DNA of 64,000 bases from Pteria penguin (taxonomy: Eukaryota > Mollusca > Bivalvia > Pterioida > Pteriidae), in contig CM068588.1 in assembly GCA_035048485.1 (NCBI GenBank), forward strand, positions 25,039,118-25,103,117. Reading direction: 5' to 3'. Shown one piece after another: positions 46,954 to 58,493 of the stretch. The notes under the pieces are model-generated. The model had not been told where the DNA came from, made no database searches, and saw only the letters and a program-made list of their open reading frames with translations. Both the position numbers and the translations under genes were made by a program. How positions within the stretch are numbered: the stretch's first letter is position 1; the number at the start of each line of letters is the position of its first letter.

Positions 46954-49422
46954 CTATGAAATATAACATAAATGTGTTATATATAGATGTATAGGTGAAT
47001 TGAAGAACGAATCTTGGAGAATGTGTGTTAGACATATTGGCTTCTTTTCCTTGAATATCAACAGTAAAACATCAATTCTTTTAATTTTCAAAAAACTGTG
47101 TGTATCTTTTTGCAAATCATTCTTTATGATGCTTCAGTCGAATTTTGTCTTTGATATTTCTACCACTAAACTAACAAATCTGATTTGGGTCTCCCTGATT
47201 TGTACTCTAACACTATGATAAATTCTCCCAACCTCATTCTAAATTACGTAATGACGTGACGTAATAGTAGACAGCAACCATTGTACAAGCCCTGTCCATT
47301 ATTATGCACGCGCTACGATAGCGTTCTCGGAATATAAGCGCAACCGTCTTCTGTATGGTTCGTGAAAGAAATATATTGATAATGAAAATATTCAAGCATA
47401 AATAGAAATGCCAAAATAATTTTGGAGATATGTGCGAGATGGATCTGGGAGAACTGATCAATCAGTGAGTAAAAGTCATGTATTGGAAGTTAACAATATT
47501 GGTACAATAAGCATCACCGTAACAGCTACGTCTGTCATCAATTTACATACTTACACCTAATTGTGATAATTTTAAATGAAGTAGGTATTTGACATAAATA
47601 TAACTGTGTGATACCTGAAAATAGGTCGATATCCACAATATTCAATTAATACGATGATATTTACACCATGACATTAAATATGTCGATATCTACAATATCA
47701 ATTATACAGATCGACTCCTACAGATTTCATTAAATAATTCAACTTTTACATCTAGTAAAATAGGTCAGTATCTATAATATTCAAAAATCTACAGCATTCT
47801 ATAAAATGTGTCGATATCTACAACATCATTAGAATATGTTGACATCTACAATATTCAATAAAATAGGTCGACATCATTCTACAGCTATGAACAAATTCCA
47901 CAATTTTTCCATTTGTGAATTTATCCATCAATATCGTTTATTCACATAGATGTAGTATTTCTTGTGTTAAATAGTAATAATATACTTGAAGATATTCTAA
48001 AACATCACGTCGTTTTAACCGAAATGTATCAAAATACATGTGTATTTGGGATTATCACTAAGGTCGAATGAGTAACAAGTAATAAAATATGAAGAGGAAT
48101 CCCTGCTTGACCTTCTTTGGCGACACTCTACATACGATTAGTGTGTCAATGGCCTGGTTATTTCTGTATTTACTCAAGGTAGCATCATTCTGTAATCTAA
48201 TCTATCATTCTATAGCATTGAGCGTAATAAAGTTCATTTGAATTCATGTCGTTCCATAAACACATGGTGCACGAGAGAAAACTGTAAAACATTAATGTAC
48301 ATAGCAACGTCTCAATTAAATTCTTTTGATTTCTAAACAAATTAAACATTTTGCATAATTTAAAACTCAAATCAAGCATTCTTAATTAAATACCGGAATA
48401 TTGCTCACCGATTCAAACACTCACAATAAAAGTAACATATAACACTACTCAGAGCGATAATAGAGCGGTAAAAGAACGATAAAGCGCGTAGCATTAAGTA
48501 TGGCGCCTCTCATTATACCGTAAAACACTCCCAGAGCTTAATCAACCATTACAGAATGAAATGAGATTAGGAGATACAAACGTGAATTATAAGTACAAGA
48601 AAAAGGGTTACTCTTGACTTTGCTGTGACACAAGAAGACTATCCTGTATTATCAATTATCAATGTACTTCTACATTTATTTCCAATGTGTAGTGTAGTCA
48701 AAAACCGAGCGTTATGCATTACACACATAATTCTAAATGAACAAAACATTACTACTGGATTCCCACATGCCATAGTCAATACAAAACAATTCGTTACAGA
48801 CCAAGGGAAGTAAAGACGACCCTAAATGTATCTTGTATGAGATTGAAAAATACAGAAAACTTTTGTTTAGTTTTAGATCATAATCCTTGTTGTACTAGCA
48901 AAGATGTCATTTATAACTGAAAGCTGATAGTCATCAGTGCAATTAAAGAGAAAGTGTAATATTGGCTTTCGGTTTAAGATAGAGAATAGTATGATTATAT
49001 CAAAATTGAAAAGTTCTTTGTGTTATTGTCTGATTCATAAAATAGGAAAGGCGGAATAACCCCCCCCCCAATAAAACAAAAAAAACCCCAAAAAACAATA
49101 CAAAACCAAAAAATCAAAAAACAAAAGTACAAAAACAGACAAAAACTAACAACCTACTAACAAAACAAACGAAAACACACATGCAAAAACAAACAATCTC
49201 CCCCTTAAAAAAAATAAAATAAAAAGAAGAAAGAATGAGAGAAACAAATGTACAAATCAGACAAAAACAAACAACCCCTAACCCCCCCCCCCCCAAAAAT
49301 AATAATACCAAACAAACCTAACCCCCCCCCCCCCCAAAAAAAAAAAAAAAACCCTTCCCAAAATAATCAGAATTATTTTAAAAATTATGAAAAGAAGTAT
49401 ATAAAGTGTGTATAAATAGATA

Positions 49423-49429
<7 letters not shown>
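46954..49429. other. Upstream intron or 5' flank of the cadherin gene
   Basis: No cadherin exon found. Besides the array at 47.6-47.9 kb it contains A/C-rich low-complexity DNA with several C runs at 49055-49350. Confidence 0.4.
47590..47885. repeat. Degenerate ~35-bp tandem repeat
   Basis: Recurring AATAGGTCGATATCTACAAT and ATTCAATTAA-like units, six to eight diverged copies. Confidence 0.6.

Positions 49430-49517
<88 letters not shown>
49430..49517. repeat. (AT)n microsatellite
   Basis: About 43 uninterrupted AT units. Confidence 0.95.
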
Positions 49518-49519
<2 letters not shown>

Positions 49520-49802
49520 ACCCATACAAACAAAATGCTATTATTCTTTTTTTCAAATACATGTATCAGTTTTATTGATGCATTGACTTTTATTAACATG
49601 TATTTATCTATTTATTTACGTTATCATTAATCTCTCAAGCTTATTTCATATTATTTGGTGTAAGTGACTCTTCGATTCGCACACAACAAGCATGTTTATG
49701 AATATAACATATTGTCTTATATCTTGTACACCTAAATTTTGAAATTTTGATTTAATGAATATTCTGGTTGTCGCTGTGGAACATTTTTTTAACAGTTTGA
49801 TA

Positions 49803-49805
<3 letters not shown>

Positions 49806-49853
<48 letters not shown>
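49806..49853. repeat. (TC)n microsatellite
   Basis: About 23 pure TC units. Confidence 0.95.
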
Positions 49854-49858
<5 letters not shown>

Positions 49859-51753
49859 GATGGATAATTTGTACTACCACAAAGTCATATTCGAAATAAC
49901 ATCTATAAGCCTTTTATAACAAACATACCTGAACAAGATGAAAGTAAGTAAAGATATATCACACATATCTCAGCATTCCATATTTTACGTATCATGATAA
50001 GAACCTTCCAAATGTCAAACCAATAATGAAATTCCTCCGGTGCGGCAACCGGAAGCATGACCAAAGATCATCCAGGTGAACATTTTGAGCAACTCCCGGG
50101 GTAAGCAGCACGTGTATGCATCATAGATGAACAGCATTACCATTTGTGTTTACATGTACATAACAAAAGAATAATGTATGCCTCATTTACAGAAAGGATG
50201 CTATTATGTAGAATTAATTTCTTTTGTGTTGAAATACAGACTTTAAGATTTTATTTTGTATAATTTTGATTTTTAGATAAGAATTCATTGATACGATATG
50301 TCATTGGTCTACATGTAAATTCTATTTGATACCGATAATCTCCTGAGAAATGCATCATATGACGAGTATGATTCCAAAATAATGCATTTTAAAGATTACC
50401 GGGATAAATAATGCAGTCTGTGGCCAGATAAATACCTATATAGAGAAACTTAACGTGCGTCTTCACACTAAGTCTCTTTCTAATGACGATTTATTACGGA
50501 ATGAATTATTTCTTCTCAATGAGAATGGATGCATGTACGGTATAAAAATCAGGATTTTAAAACCAAATGTCCATATTGGTTATAATAGGCGTATTTTACG
50601 TTAATATACGATATCCTCTTTTGCCTTTATGTTTTAGTTATCAGTTATATTTACTATTTGAATTTAATTACGGAACGGTGAATAAAAATGTGACTTCTTG
50701 TATTCACCAAACAGTGATTTTAAAAAAGTAAAACATGACGTATAAATGAATGAAATGAAAACTTTTTATACCTGGTTTTAAAACTATCAACTATCATACA
50801 AAACTAAAGTTATTATAAATTTCAAAATATTTTGTTCACTGTACTTTCCGTTGCCATCTCAGGATTGCAGATCAAAACAGTGCAATATGTTGACATCGTA
50901 TTTTTGTTTTGTTGACATCATTTTACCAAAGTTATAAACATTTATAAACGTCAAAAGTATTTTATAAAGTAATTAGATTTATTCATTTATTTATCATAAA
51001 CGATATCTTTAATATTATATCGCGACCAGGATTAAAGATTTAATTTACAGCCATATTTTATGCGATCATTCATGTGAAAGTGTAAAGATCAAGCGATGAT
51101 ATTGAATTAATTGAATTCCGATCCCGTAATGAGTTTACACCTCTGCGACCTAAGCATATATATCACCTTGTTTGTTACTTTATAATTCTTTAGTCCTGTG
51201 ATTGTAGCATTTGACTTCTCTAATCCGTCCATAATCCCTTCACGTCTTTAAAAGTTGTAAATTAAAATGTTTATATTTTCATCTCGTCAGATTTAGTTAT
51301 AGCGCACGCCATTCTAGTATTTCTGCGGTAACGTTGAAAAGGTCCGGTACACTTATAATTCATCGAGACGTGCATATAGATATAAGTATATATCTTTTGT
51401 CAGTGGTATCTGAAGCGGAGAAAGGAGAAGGGGTGTAACTCAAAGCGAATCATACACATGAACAACAAATCCATCTCGTTAATATTTAATGTTATGTTGG
51501 AAATACATGTACATTGAATATGTTTCATATCAAGTGGCAGGTGTGTTAAAATTCACATCTTATAAAACAAAATAAGTGCTATGTGTACAATTACTTTATT
51601 TCATATATTCATTATTATACCATATTTCGATATTTTGATTTTTCTAAAAGTAATGAAATGAATGAATCACTGTGCTGAAAAGTATATCAGTAAATTACGT
51701 CTTTCTTCCCATTGCCTATACACTGAAACAGGGCGATATAAGAACATACCTGT
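49854..51753. other. Non-coding DNA
   Basis: AT-rich. A short GC-richer stretch at 50035-50105 with a donor-like GGG|GTAAGC was looked at and not accepted as an exon. Nothing else recognised. Confidence 0.4.
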
Positions 51754-52008
51754 GGAAAGACCAGGGCTGGAACGGTTCAGGAATTACACGGTTCGGTTCG
51801 ATTTCGATTCACACACCCTCGATTCGATTTTTTTCGAATCGGTTCACTTTGTATCAAATACTAAGAAATAGAAAGATGCATATATTACCTTTACTTAAGG
51901 TTTAACAAAAAATTAAAGCAAAACAATGCAATGAATGCAAAACATGACTAGATCCAGGTTACAGTGACTAGATTAAAGTTCAGTGGTGTCAGTATACTCT
52001 CAATTCTG

Positions 52009-52549
52009 TTAGATTTTGTAGTTCTTTTTAAGAAATATCAGCATATCTACTTGATCAGCAGACAGACATGACCTTTGTGCCGTAACAACATCGCCTGCAG
52101 TGGAGAAAATACGCTCACTTGCAACAGAAGTTGCAGGAATGCACAGGTATGTTTTAGCAAGTTTTGAAAGTATTGGATATTTCTCCTGGTTGGACTTCCA
52201 CCATGCGAGTGGATCCGAGTCGAGTGATATGTTTCCTTCTGATTTGTAACATATAAGTTCTTGGTCAACTCTCACTTCAACAGATTTTGCAGGCTCAACT
52301 TTTGTCACAAACACTTCTCCGAACAGATCAGAAATGGCAGACTTCTTCTTTTTTTGCAGGTGTCACTGTTTGCTCAGAGACGGAATCGTCCACTATTGGC
52401 GGTGTTGGCTGCCTATCTGTACTGGCACCAGATGAGCTTGTAGAAGGCTCTGCAGGACCATCAGTAGACTCGGTAGGCTGGTTCTCTGGCAACTGAGGCA
52501 GTGGTGGGTCTACTTCCTTGTCTTCAGGTTCCACCTTCACTTTGACAGG
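52009..52549 (-). pseudogene. hAT transposase exon 3 (dimerisation domain) with one frameshift
   Basis: Acceptor TTTTTTTCTGCAG, phase 0. The first part is a Pro/Ser/Thr-rich linker (VEPEDKEVDPPLPQLPENQP). Near 52352 a run of seven A (minus strand) throws the frame, which stops at 52328. The second part, in another frame, is the conserved hAT C-terminal domain (DPLAWWKSNQEKYP, TYLCIPATSVASERIFSTAG, LSADQVDMLIFLKKN). One base too many in the A run accounts for the break, so it is either a single inactivating indel or a homopolymer sequencing error. Confidence 0.85.
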
Positions 52550-52764
52550 CTGCAGAAAAAAATCAACATTACACTGTACAGCTATACCTTTATTTGTGAA
52601 AGTTTATAATACCTTAATTGATTTTTAGTTATCCAGATCAGATAATTATATTTTAAATTAACATACTTGTACAATACACATGTTTATGTGCACATTTAAA
52701 TTTTAAATATTTTTTCTTGTATGCCTTTTATCACTTGTTATACTTCCTATGTGTTTTTACTTAC

Positions 52765-52909
52765 CTCAAGGCTGACTGAGGCTGCTTTTAATTTCAGGGA
52801 TGAGAACACATCGAGACGCTCTCTGTCATCTATGTATGGCATGGTCTTAAAACGAGGGTCGAGGCAGGAACTCTCAAGAAGGAACTGCAGTGTGCTCTGT
52901 TCAGTGTAT
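52765..52909 (-). CDS. hAT transposase exon 2
   Basis: Acceptor TGTTATTTAG, donor GAG|GTAAGT. The split Arg codon joins exon 1. It encodes YTEQSTLQFLLESSCLDPRF and KTMPYIDDRERLDVFSSLKL, the usual LDPRFK segment of hAT transposases. Phase 0 at the end. Confidence 0.85.
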
Positions 52910-53189
52910 CTAAATAACATATTAAAGCAGAATTAAAATGTTGCATTAAATAATAAATAATGAAATGTTGATGAAATGATTGATATTAAATGAAATGTTT
53001 TATGCTTGATGTCAATTTGATGATTGTTTAATGGGATAACATATGAATTATTTGATACAATAAATGTACCATGGTAATCTGATGCTATAGAAATCAAAGT
53101 AGTGCATTAAAAATTTAAAATAACTATTATGGGCTATATTTGTCATGGAAGGAAGTTGAAATATGGAAAATCAAAGCATTTGATTATAC

Positions 53190-54523
53190 CTTGGCTTTAG
53201 GTCTTTGATGATTGCTTCCTTCACAGATCTGACCAAGTTACTATCATCTTCTTTCACACTTAATTGTCTCAGCATCATCTCCTTAAGAGGGTGGATGAGG
53301 GATACTGTTGGTGACCTCTCACTACACAGCAGTGTCGTAGCCGTTTTCATAGGTTCAAGTATTTTGACAATTGCTTCTGCATTTGCCATATCGTCGTCGG
53401 TGAGCGTGTAGACATCCCTAGCGTTTTTCTTGAGATCTTTCATTTGCAGAGTAGCTTCGATCGCAGTATTTTGTTCTATAAATCTGGTAATCATATCAAA
53501 GGTTGAGTTCCAACGTGTAGGCACATCCTGAATAAGCTTGTGTTGGGGCAGTTCTAAGATGGCCTGCTTGTTTTGTAGTATCGCCATTGCAGTTGTGCTC
53601 TTATGAAAAAATGTTACGACTCTTCTAATCCGTCCCAAAAACCGATCCATTTGTGAAACCTGAAGCCCACGCTGAGTAGCCAGATTAAGTGTATGTGCAA
53701 CACATCTTACATGGGGATCGAAGCCTGCGATCTTTCCAGAATTCATGATATTGGATGCATTGTCAGTGGTTAAGGAGGGCATCTTGTTGTCACGTTTTAA
53801 GTCCCATTCACTTACAGTTTTCAGTAGCATTTCTGACAAATTTTCTCCTGTATGGGACTCCGCCATATTCCGTGTCTGAAGTACATAAGATGTTACTTCC
53901 CAATCCTGCAAAAAGTGGGCAGTTACGGTGTTAAAAGACTGGGTAGCTCGTGAAGTCCATGAGTCAGTAGTGAGAGCCAGGAAGGGTGCTTGCTTCAAAT
54001 TTGCAACAACTTTAGCCCGAGTTTCCTCATAAAGTTTGGGAATGACATTGTCTGAAAAATGCTTTCGACTGGGAATTTTGTAACGTGGTTCAAGTTCTCT
54101 TACCATCGCTTTAAATCCCTCATTATCTACAACACTGTAAGGTCTCATGTCCTTGGCCAAGAAAACAGCAATTGATCTGGTTATATTGATATGTCGAGGG
54201 GAGGACGTTGGAAAAACAGACATTTTTGCAAAAGCATCAGAAAGTTTAAGTTGCCCAGCTTGCCCTGTAGTTTTTTTTTTTTTGGTAGATACTTCGCTCG
54301 ATTTGATCACGGTCGCTAGGGACGCCGCCGACGAAACGGACACATTATGTTTACGTTTTAGGTGGGTGCTCATTGAGCTTGTCGACCCTGTTTTATAGAC
54401 GAAGGTGGTCGAACAAATATTGCACACTGTTGTTGTTTTATCAACTTTTCCGTCTTTTAAAAGGAATTCAAAGTAATCCCATACTTGGGAACGTTTTCCC
54501 TTCGCTGCAACACCGGCGGCCAT
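53190..54523 (-). CDS. hAT transposase exon 1 (BED zinc finger and catalytic core)
   Basis: Starts at an ATG 136 nt inside the element end. Residues ~12-62 form a BED finger (VWDYFEF, CNIC, THLKRKH). The RNase-H-like core follows: LTTDSWTSRATQSFNTVTAH, SLTTDNASN, CVAHTLNL, and VPTRWNSTFDM typical of ZBED/hAT proteins. Ends at donor CCAAG|GTATAA with KDLKPR. This is a transposon-encoded nuclear DNA-binding transposase, not a host gene, although domesticated ZBED genes look alike. Confidence 0.88.
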
Positions 54524-54667
54524 TGTTTAGGATACGTGAATGCGCAATGTAAAAGTACGAACCCGAACCGAACCGATTTCCGGAATTCCTGAATCGAAAA
54601 CCGAATCGACCAAAGTGAACCTCGAAGCACCGATATTTTCGAAGCACCGCGCAGCCCTAGGAAAGAC

Positions 54668-55326
54668 GTACCTGTCCATCTTGTAAAGATGATATTTGAA
54701 GATGAATTCCATTTCATTTTCAAATGTCCCTTGTATCATCATATTAGATTGAGGATTATAAAGCCCTATTATTCTTGTCGATCCATTGTCTTTAAATTAG
54801 TACAATTATTCAGCACAAATAAAATAACATAAAAGATCTGTGCAATTTAGGTAAATATGTCAAATATGCTGTAAACAAAGATCAAAGATTGATATTTGAC
54901 CTATAAGCTGCATTGCTTTTAATAAAATAACTATACTATACTACACTATATACTATTCATATTTTGCTATCTTTTTTCTGGAAATATTTAATGATCAGAT
55001 ATAGAGCTTATGATCATACGATGGGATAATTTAGTAATTATATTTCAATTTTTATCTTTTAGATAACTCAAAAAGATCCGCGTGAATTAAAATCCAGTAC
55101 AGCAGTAAATCGCAATATTCTTGATTTTTTCCTTATTTTTCCTACTAAATGTATTAATATTGATGGAAAATCGATGACAATAAGAATTTCATTTGGTTTC
55201 GATTTTTATCGCAAATTTCCTTCTTCTTTGAAAGCTATATACTACCAAAATGTATTATTTAAATACATGTAGTTGTGGTTTAAATGTTCAGAAGTATCAA
55301 TGATATGACAACGATTTCTACTACAT
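54668..55326. other. Non-coding DNA between hAT and SINE
   Basis: AT-rich, nothing recognised. Confidence 0.45.
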
Positions 55327-55328
55327 CT

Positions 55329-55540
55329 CTAGGGGACCAGGTAGCGCAGTTGGTAGCGTGCTCTCTTCTCACCAATGCGACCCAGGTTCGATTCCCTGTG
55401 TGGTACGTGAGATGTTGGGGCTGTCACCAACCTGGCTTCGTGGGTTTTATCCGAGTACTCTGGTTTCCTCCCACACAAACGACACCCTCCTTACGCCAAG
55501 ATACGTGCCAAAATTTAAATTTACTAGATCTCTCTGTATT
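55329..55540 (+). mobile_element. tRNA-derived SINE, family C
   Basis: Head GGTAGCGCAGTTGGTAGCGT and B-box GGTTCGATTCCC, then GGCTGTCACCAACCTGGCTT and GGTTTCCTCCCACACAAACG. The CTCTGGTTTCCTCCCAC core is seen in many lophotrochozoan SINEs. Confidence 0.8.
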
Positions 55541-55785
55541 CTACGAAAAAAAAAAACCACAAACAAACAAACAAAAAACAAAAATCCGAAATATAAATAT
55601 ACTTAGGGACTTTAAAACGCCTATCTAATATCATTATACTTTAATCAATATCTAGGGTAAGTAATTGCATCAAACTTGATTTATTTCGAAAATTTGAATT
55701 ATATTTGACAATATGATTGATACTATCACACGTTTCTTTTAAAAATGATTTGATTTCATCAGTTATGTATACCACGTCCAAAATT

Positions 55786-57407
55786 TCATGTTTTGTTTAG
55801 TAACGAGTATCCCCCCGCCCCATTTGCTTTAACGCATGCACGCAATCTGGACCGCATGGATTGACATAAAGTTCGAATTTTTCTTATAGGAATATTATTC
55901 CACTCTTCTTGAAGAGCACGTGCCAACTCATAAACAGTTCTTGATTGACGGTGACGTTTACGTAAGCGTCTCCATATCTCATCCCACATGTTCTCAATAG
56001 GATTGAGGTCGGGTGAAAGTGCTGGGAAATCCATTATATTAATTCCCTGGATGTTTAGAAAATTTAAGGTGACTCTAGCCGTGTGCGGAAGTGCCTTGTC
56101 TTGTTGAAACGTCAACGGATTGTTGACAGTTTGATGATGTTGAATTAATGGAAGGAGCTCAGGCTGTAAAACGTCATCGATGTAGCACTTTGCGGTAAGA
56201 GTGTTCCTCAAAATAACCAGTGATGACTTGAAATGTTGATTGATGGCTTCCCAAACCATGACGCCACCACCGTCAAATCTGTCACGCTCAATTATGCAGT
56301 TTGCGGCAAAACGTTCATTGCGTCTCCTATAAATGCGCTGTCTTCCGTCAGCCATGGACAAATTGAATCTTGATTCGTCGCTGAACACTACGTCATGCCA
56401 ATTACGTCGATTAGCAAGCATGTTCCGGGACTAGGTCAGACGATTTCTTCGGTCGCGAGGAGTTAGGATCAAGCCTTTCGATGGGCGACGGCATAGCAAA
56501 CCTTGCTCTTTCAATCGTCGGCGTACTGTCTTGGGGTGGATTTGGCTACCGTGACGACCTATCACATCTCTTGACGTGCTTACGGTTGTCGCAAACTTGT
56601 CACGTAGATGACTTTGCCTTATGAAAACGTCTTGACGTCTTGTCGTTACGCGTGGCTGACCACTTCGAGGACGATCCTTAAAGTTGTATACCCTACAATT
56701 CGGTATAATTTCAAAAATTAGCGCATGTAAAACAAAAACTGTATTTTTCTCGTATGGTTGAAGTTATTAACTTTGCGTTAATTACATTTTTTGTTGCTTC
56801 AAACCCTCTGAGATATCAAAATAAAAAGAGAATTCTTCGTAAATAAAGTGGGCATTCCATAAATACAACCATAACCTGACTTCGCGCATGCGCAGTTTAA
56901 TCAAAACAAATACGATGAAGGGAGACTCCAACAAGAAAACGATTTCAGTAAATACTAATTTTAGCAGTCTTGAATGCAGATTTTAAAAGTTACTTCTCAA
57001 GTTTATTTACCTCGCCCTCCATCAGTGTCCATGATCTGGCGGCTTCCGAATTAGATCACGTGATAAGTTGGTTGTAAACATTCTGTTTACAAACATCGCG
57101 ATTTAGACAGCCATATCTCACTTAATACGACGAATTTGATCACAACATTCCCAAGGGTCCTCTTTCAATATGTTTTAGGCTCATATATATAATCAAAACA
57201 ATTTAGAATAAATTAACATATAATATGCACTGTACTAGCGAATATAGGGTATACAGCTTTAACACTTCTTGTGGTCCGATACTTCCGTACAAGTCTCGTG
57301 ATTGTAGACAAATGGACGTTGAAGCGTACTGCGATGATACCTTGATTTACGCCAGCGTCTACAAGGCCAAGAACAGCATACCTCTGTTGCTCAGGCAGTC
57401 TCGGCAT
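55786..57407 (-). pseudogene. Tc1-like DD34E transposase, disrupted
   Basis: Starts at ATG 57407 (MPRLPEQQRYAVLGLVDAG), with helix-turn-helix LSTITRLVRKYR, then the linker KDRPRSGQPRVTTRR, a second HTH (HPKTVRRRLKEQGL), and the catalytic part from FSDESRF through FQQDKALPHTA to SPDLNPIEN. The last Asp and the Glu are 34 residues apart (DD34E). Breaks: a TAG at 56433-56431 between RNRLT and SRNML, and the MITE at 56682-57258. Omitting the MITE with one TTAA leaves exactly 1,041 nt (347 codons) in one frame apart from that stop, the usual Tc1 transposase size. Confidence 0.9.
56682..57258. mobile_element. 577-bp MITE with TTAA target duplication inside the Tc1 transposase
   Basis: Ends AGTTGTATACCCTA and TAGGGTATACAGCT are inverted. 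Flanked by TTAA at 56678-56681 and 57259-57262. TTAA targeting is characteristic of piggyBac-type elements, although the termini here do not start with the common CCC. Interior non-coding, including CTTCGCGCATGCGCAG. Confidence 0.85.
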
Positions 57408-57772
57408 TTCACACGTTAGGTTTAATGAAGAAATGTTTGAAATCAGGATAGATAAAGGCACTAGGTACAAGAATACGTTATTTCTGAAGAAAATGACTCA
57501 ATGTCGAGCACGTGGTCGAGTACTTTTTGAAAAGCGCACGGATGAGCAGTATTACGTTATGGTTGAGTGATTTGTCTCGCCGATAGTATGAAATCACACA
57601 ATATCAAGCAGATATTCAAACCGATTTATTTTTAAACATTTATATTTTTACATGAAAAAAAAACAACATATAGGCGTTCTTAAAGTCCCTGAGCATAGAT
57701 ACCCACTGCAGTGTAGTGAAGAATTTAACGAAACAATGTCTCTAGTCTCTATTATTTAATCATTTTCATGTT

Positions 57773-57875
<103 letters not shown>

Positions 57876-58047
57876 CAGAGGATCCGCCTGAACAGAACAG
57901 AACAGAACAGAACTTTATTTACAACTCGAGGTCAAATGACATATCGAGGTTAAACAATAAGTATAAATATGCATGCGTTAACAAGATGTACACAATTAAT
58001 ATATGTATGTGCATATGTATATATACATATATATAAAAGGTTTAAGA

Positions 58048-58488
58048 TTATTTAAATTGCTTCATAACAATTGATAGAAACTTGCACAGATTTTCCAATG
58101 TTTGTTCGTTTACACAAGAGAATAGTTGCTGAAATTTTAACATGTTTGGTCTCAAATAGTAATAATTATCAATATATAAATTACGTTGAACAGAGAAAAA
58201 AGTGCATTCAAAGACATAATGAAATTCGTCCCCTAATGCGTTAAGATTACATAAATTACATTTTCTTTGGGATCTATCAATAGAGGACCATCTTCCTGTT
58301 TCAATGGGTAATCTGTGATTTGAAGTTCGGAATTTAGTAAAAGTAATACGACTTGATTTCAACATAAGAGACAAGTATTTTTCAAAATCAAGTGAGGTTT
58401 TTAAACAGCGATATAATATGCATTTTGGAGATTCGTTGATGGTATTTATCCATGTTTGCTGAGCATGATCAAATAGTCTTTGTTTCAC
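58048..58488 (-). pseudogene. C-terminal part of the LINE ORF, shifted frame
   Basis: Continues the RT protein after a single-base frameshift: FDHAQQTWINTINESPKC, FRTSNHRLPIETGRW and a C-C-H-C knuckle (CNLCN ... DEFHYVFEC), the usual end of such LINE proteins. Stop at 58048. Confidence 0.8.
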
Positions 58489-58493
58489 TGCAT

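Larger units (their letters stand above)
51762..54659 (-). mobile_element. hAT DNA transposon, 2.9 kb, with perfect 8-bp target duplication
   Basis: Ends CAGGGCTG and CAGCCCTA (inverted, outermost base differs), with subterminal GGTTCGGTTCGATTTCG-type repeats at both ends. Flanked by GGAAAGAC at 51754-51761 and 54660-54667, identical on both sides, which is the hAT hallmark. It carries a three-exon transposase on the minus strand. Perfect duplication and complete ends indicate a fairly recent insertion. Confidence 0.93.
55600..57695 (-). mobile_element. Tc1/mariner element carrying a nested MITE
   Basis: Terminal inverted repeats of about 25 bp (left TACTTAGGGACTTTAAAACG, right CTTAAAGTCCCTGAGCA) flanked by TA at 55598-55599 and 57696-57697. 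Total 2,096 bp. Without the 577-bp insert and its 4-bp duplication it would be about 1.5 kb, a normal Tc1 length. Confidence 0.88.

Noticed and set aside
50035..50105. Possible short exon with donor-like GGG|GTAAGC (plus) or a hydrophobic minus-strand peptide
   Set aside because: Too short, no phase partner, no recognisable motif.
53205..54398. Plus-strand frames opposite the hAT transposase
   Set aside because: Shadows of the minus-strand transposase exon.
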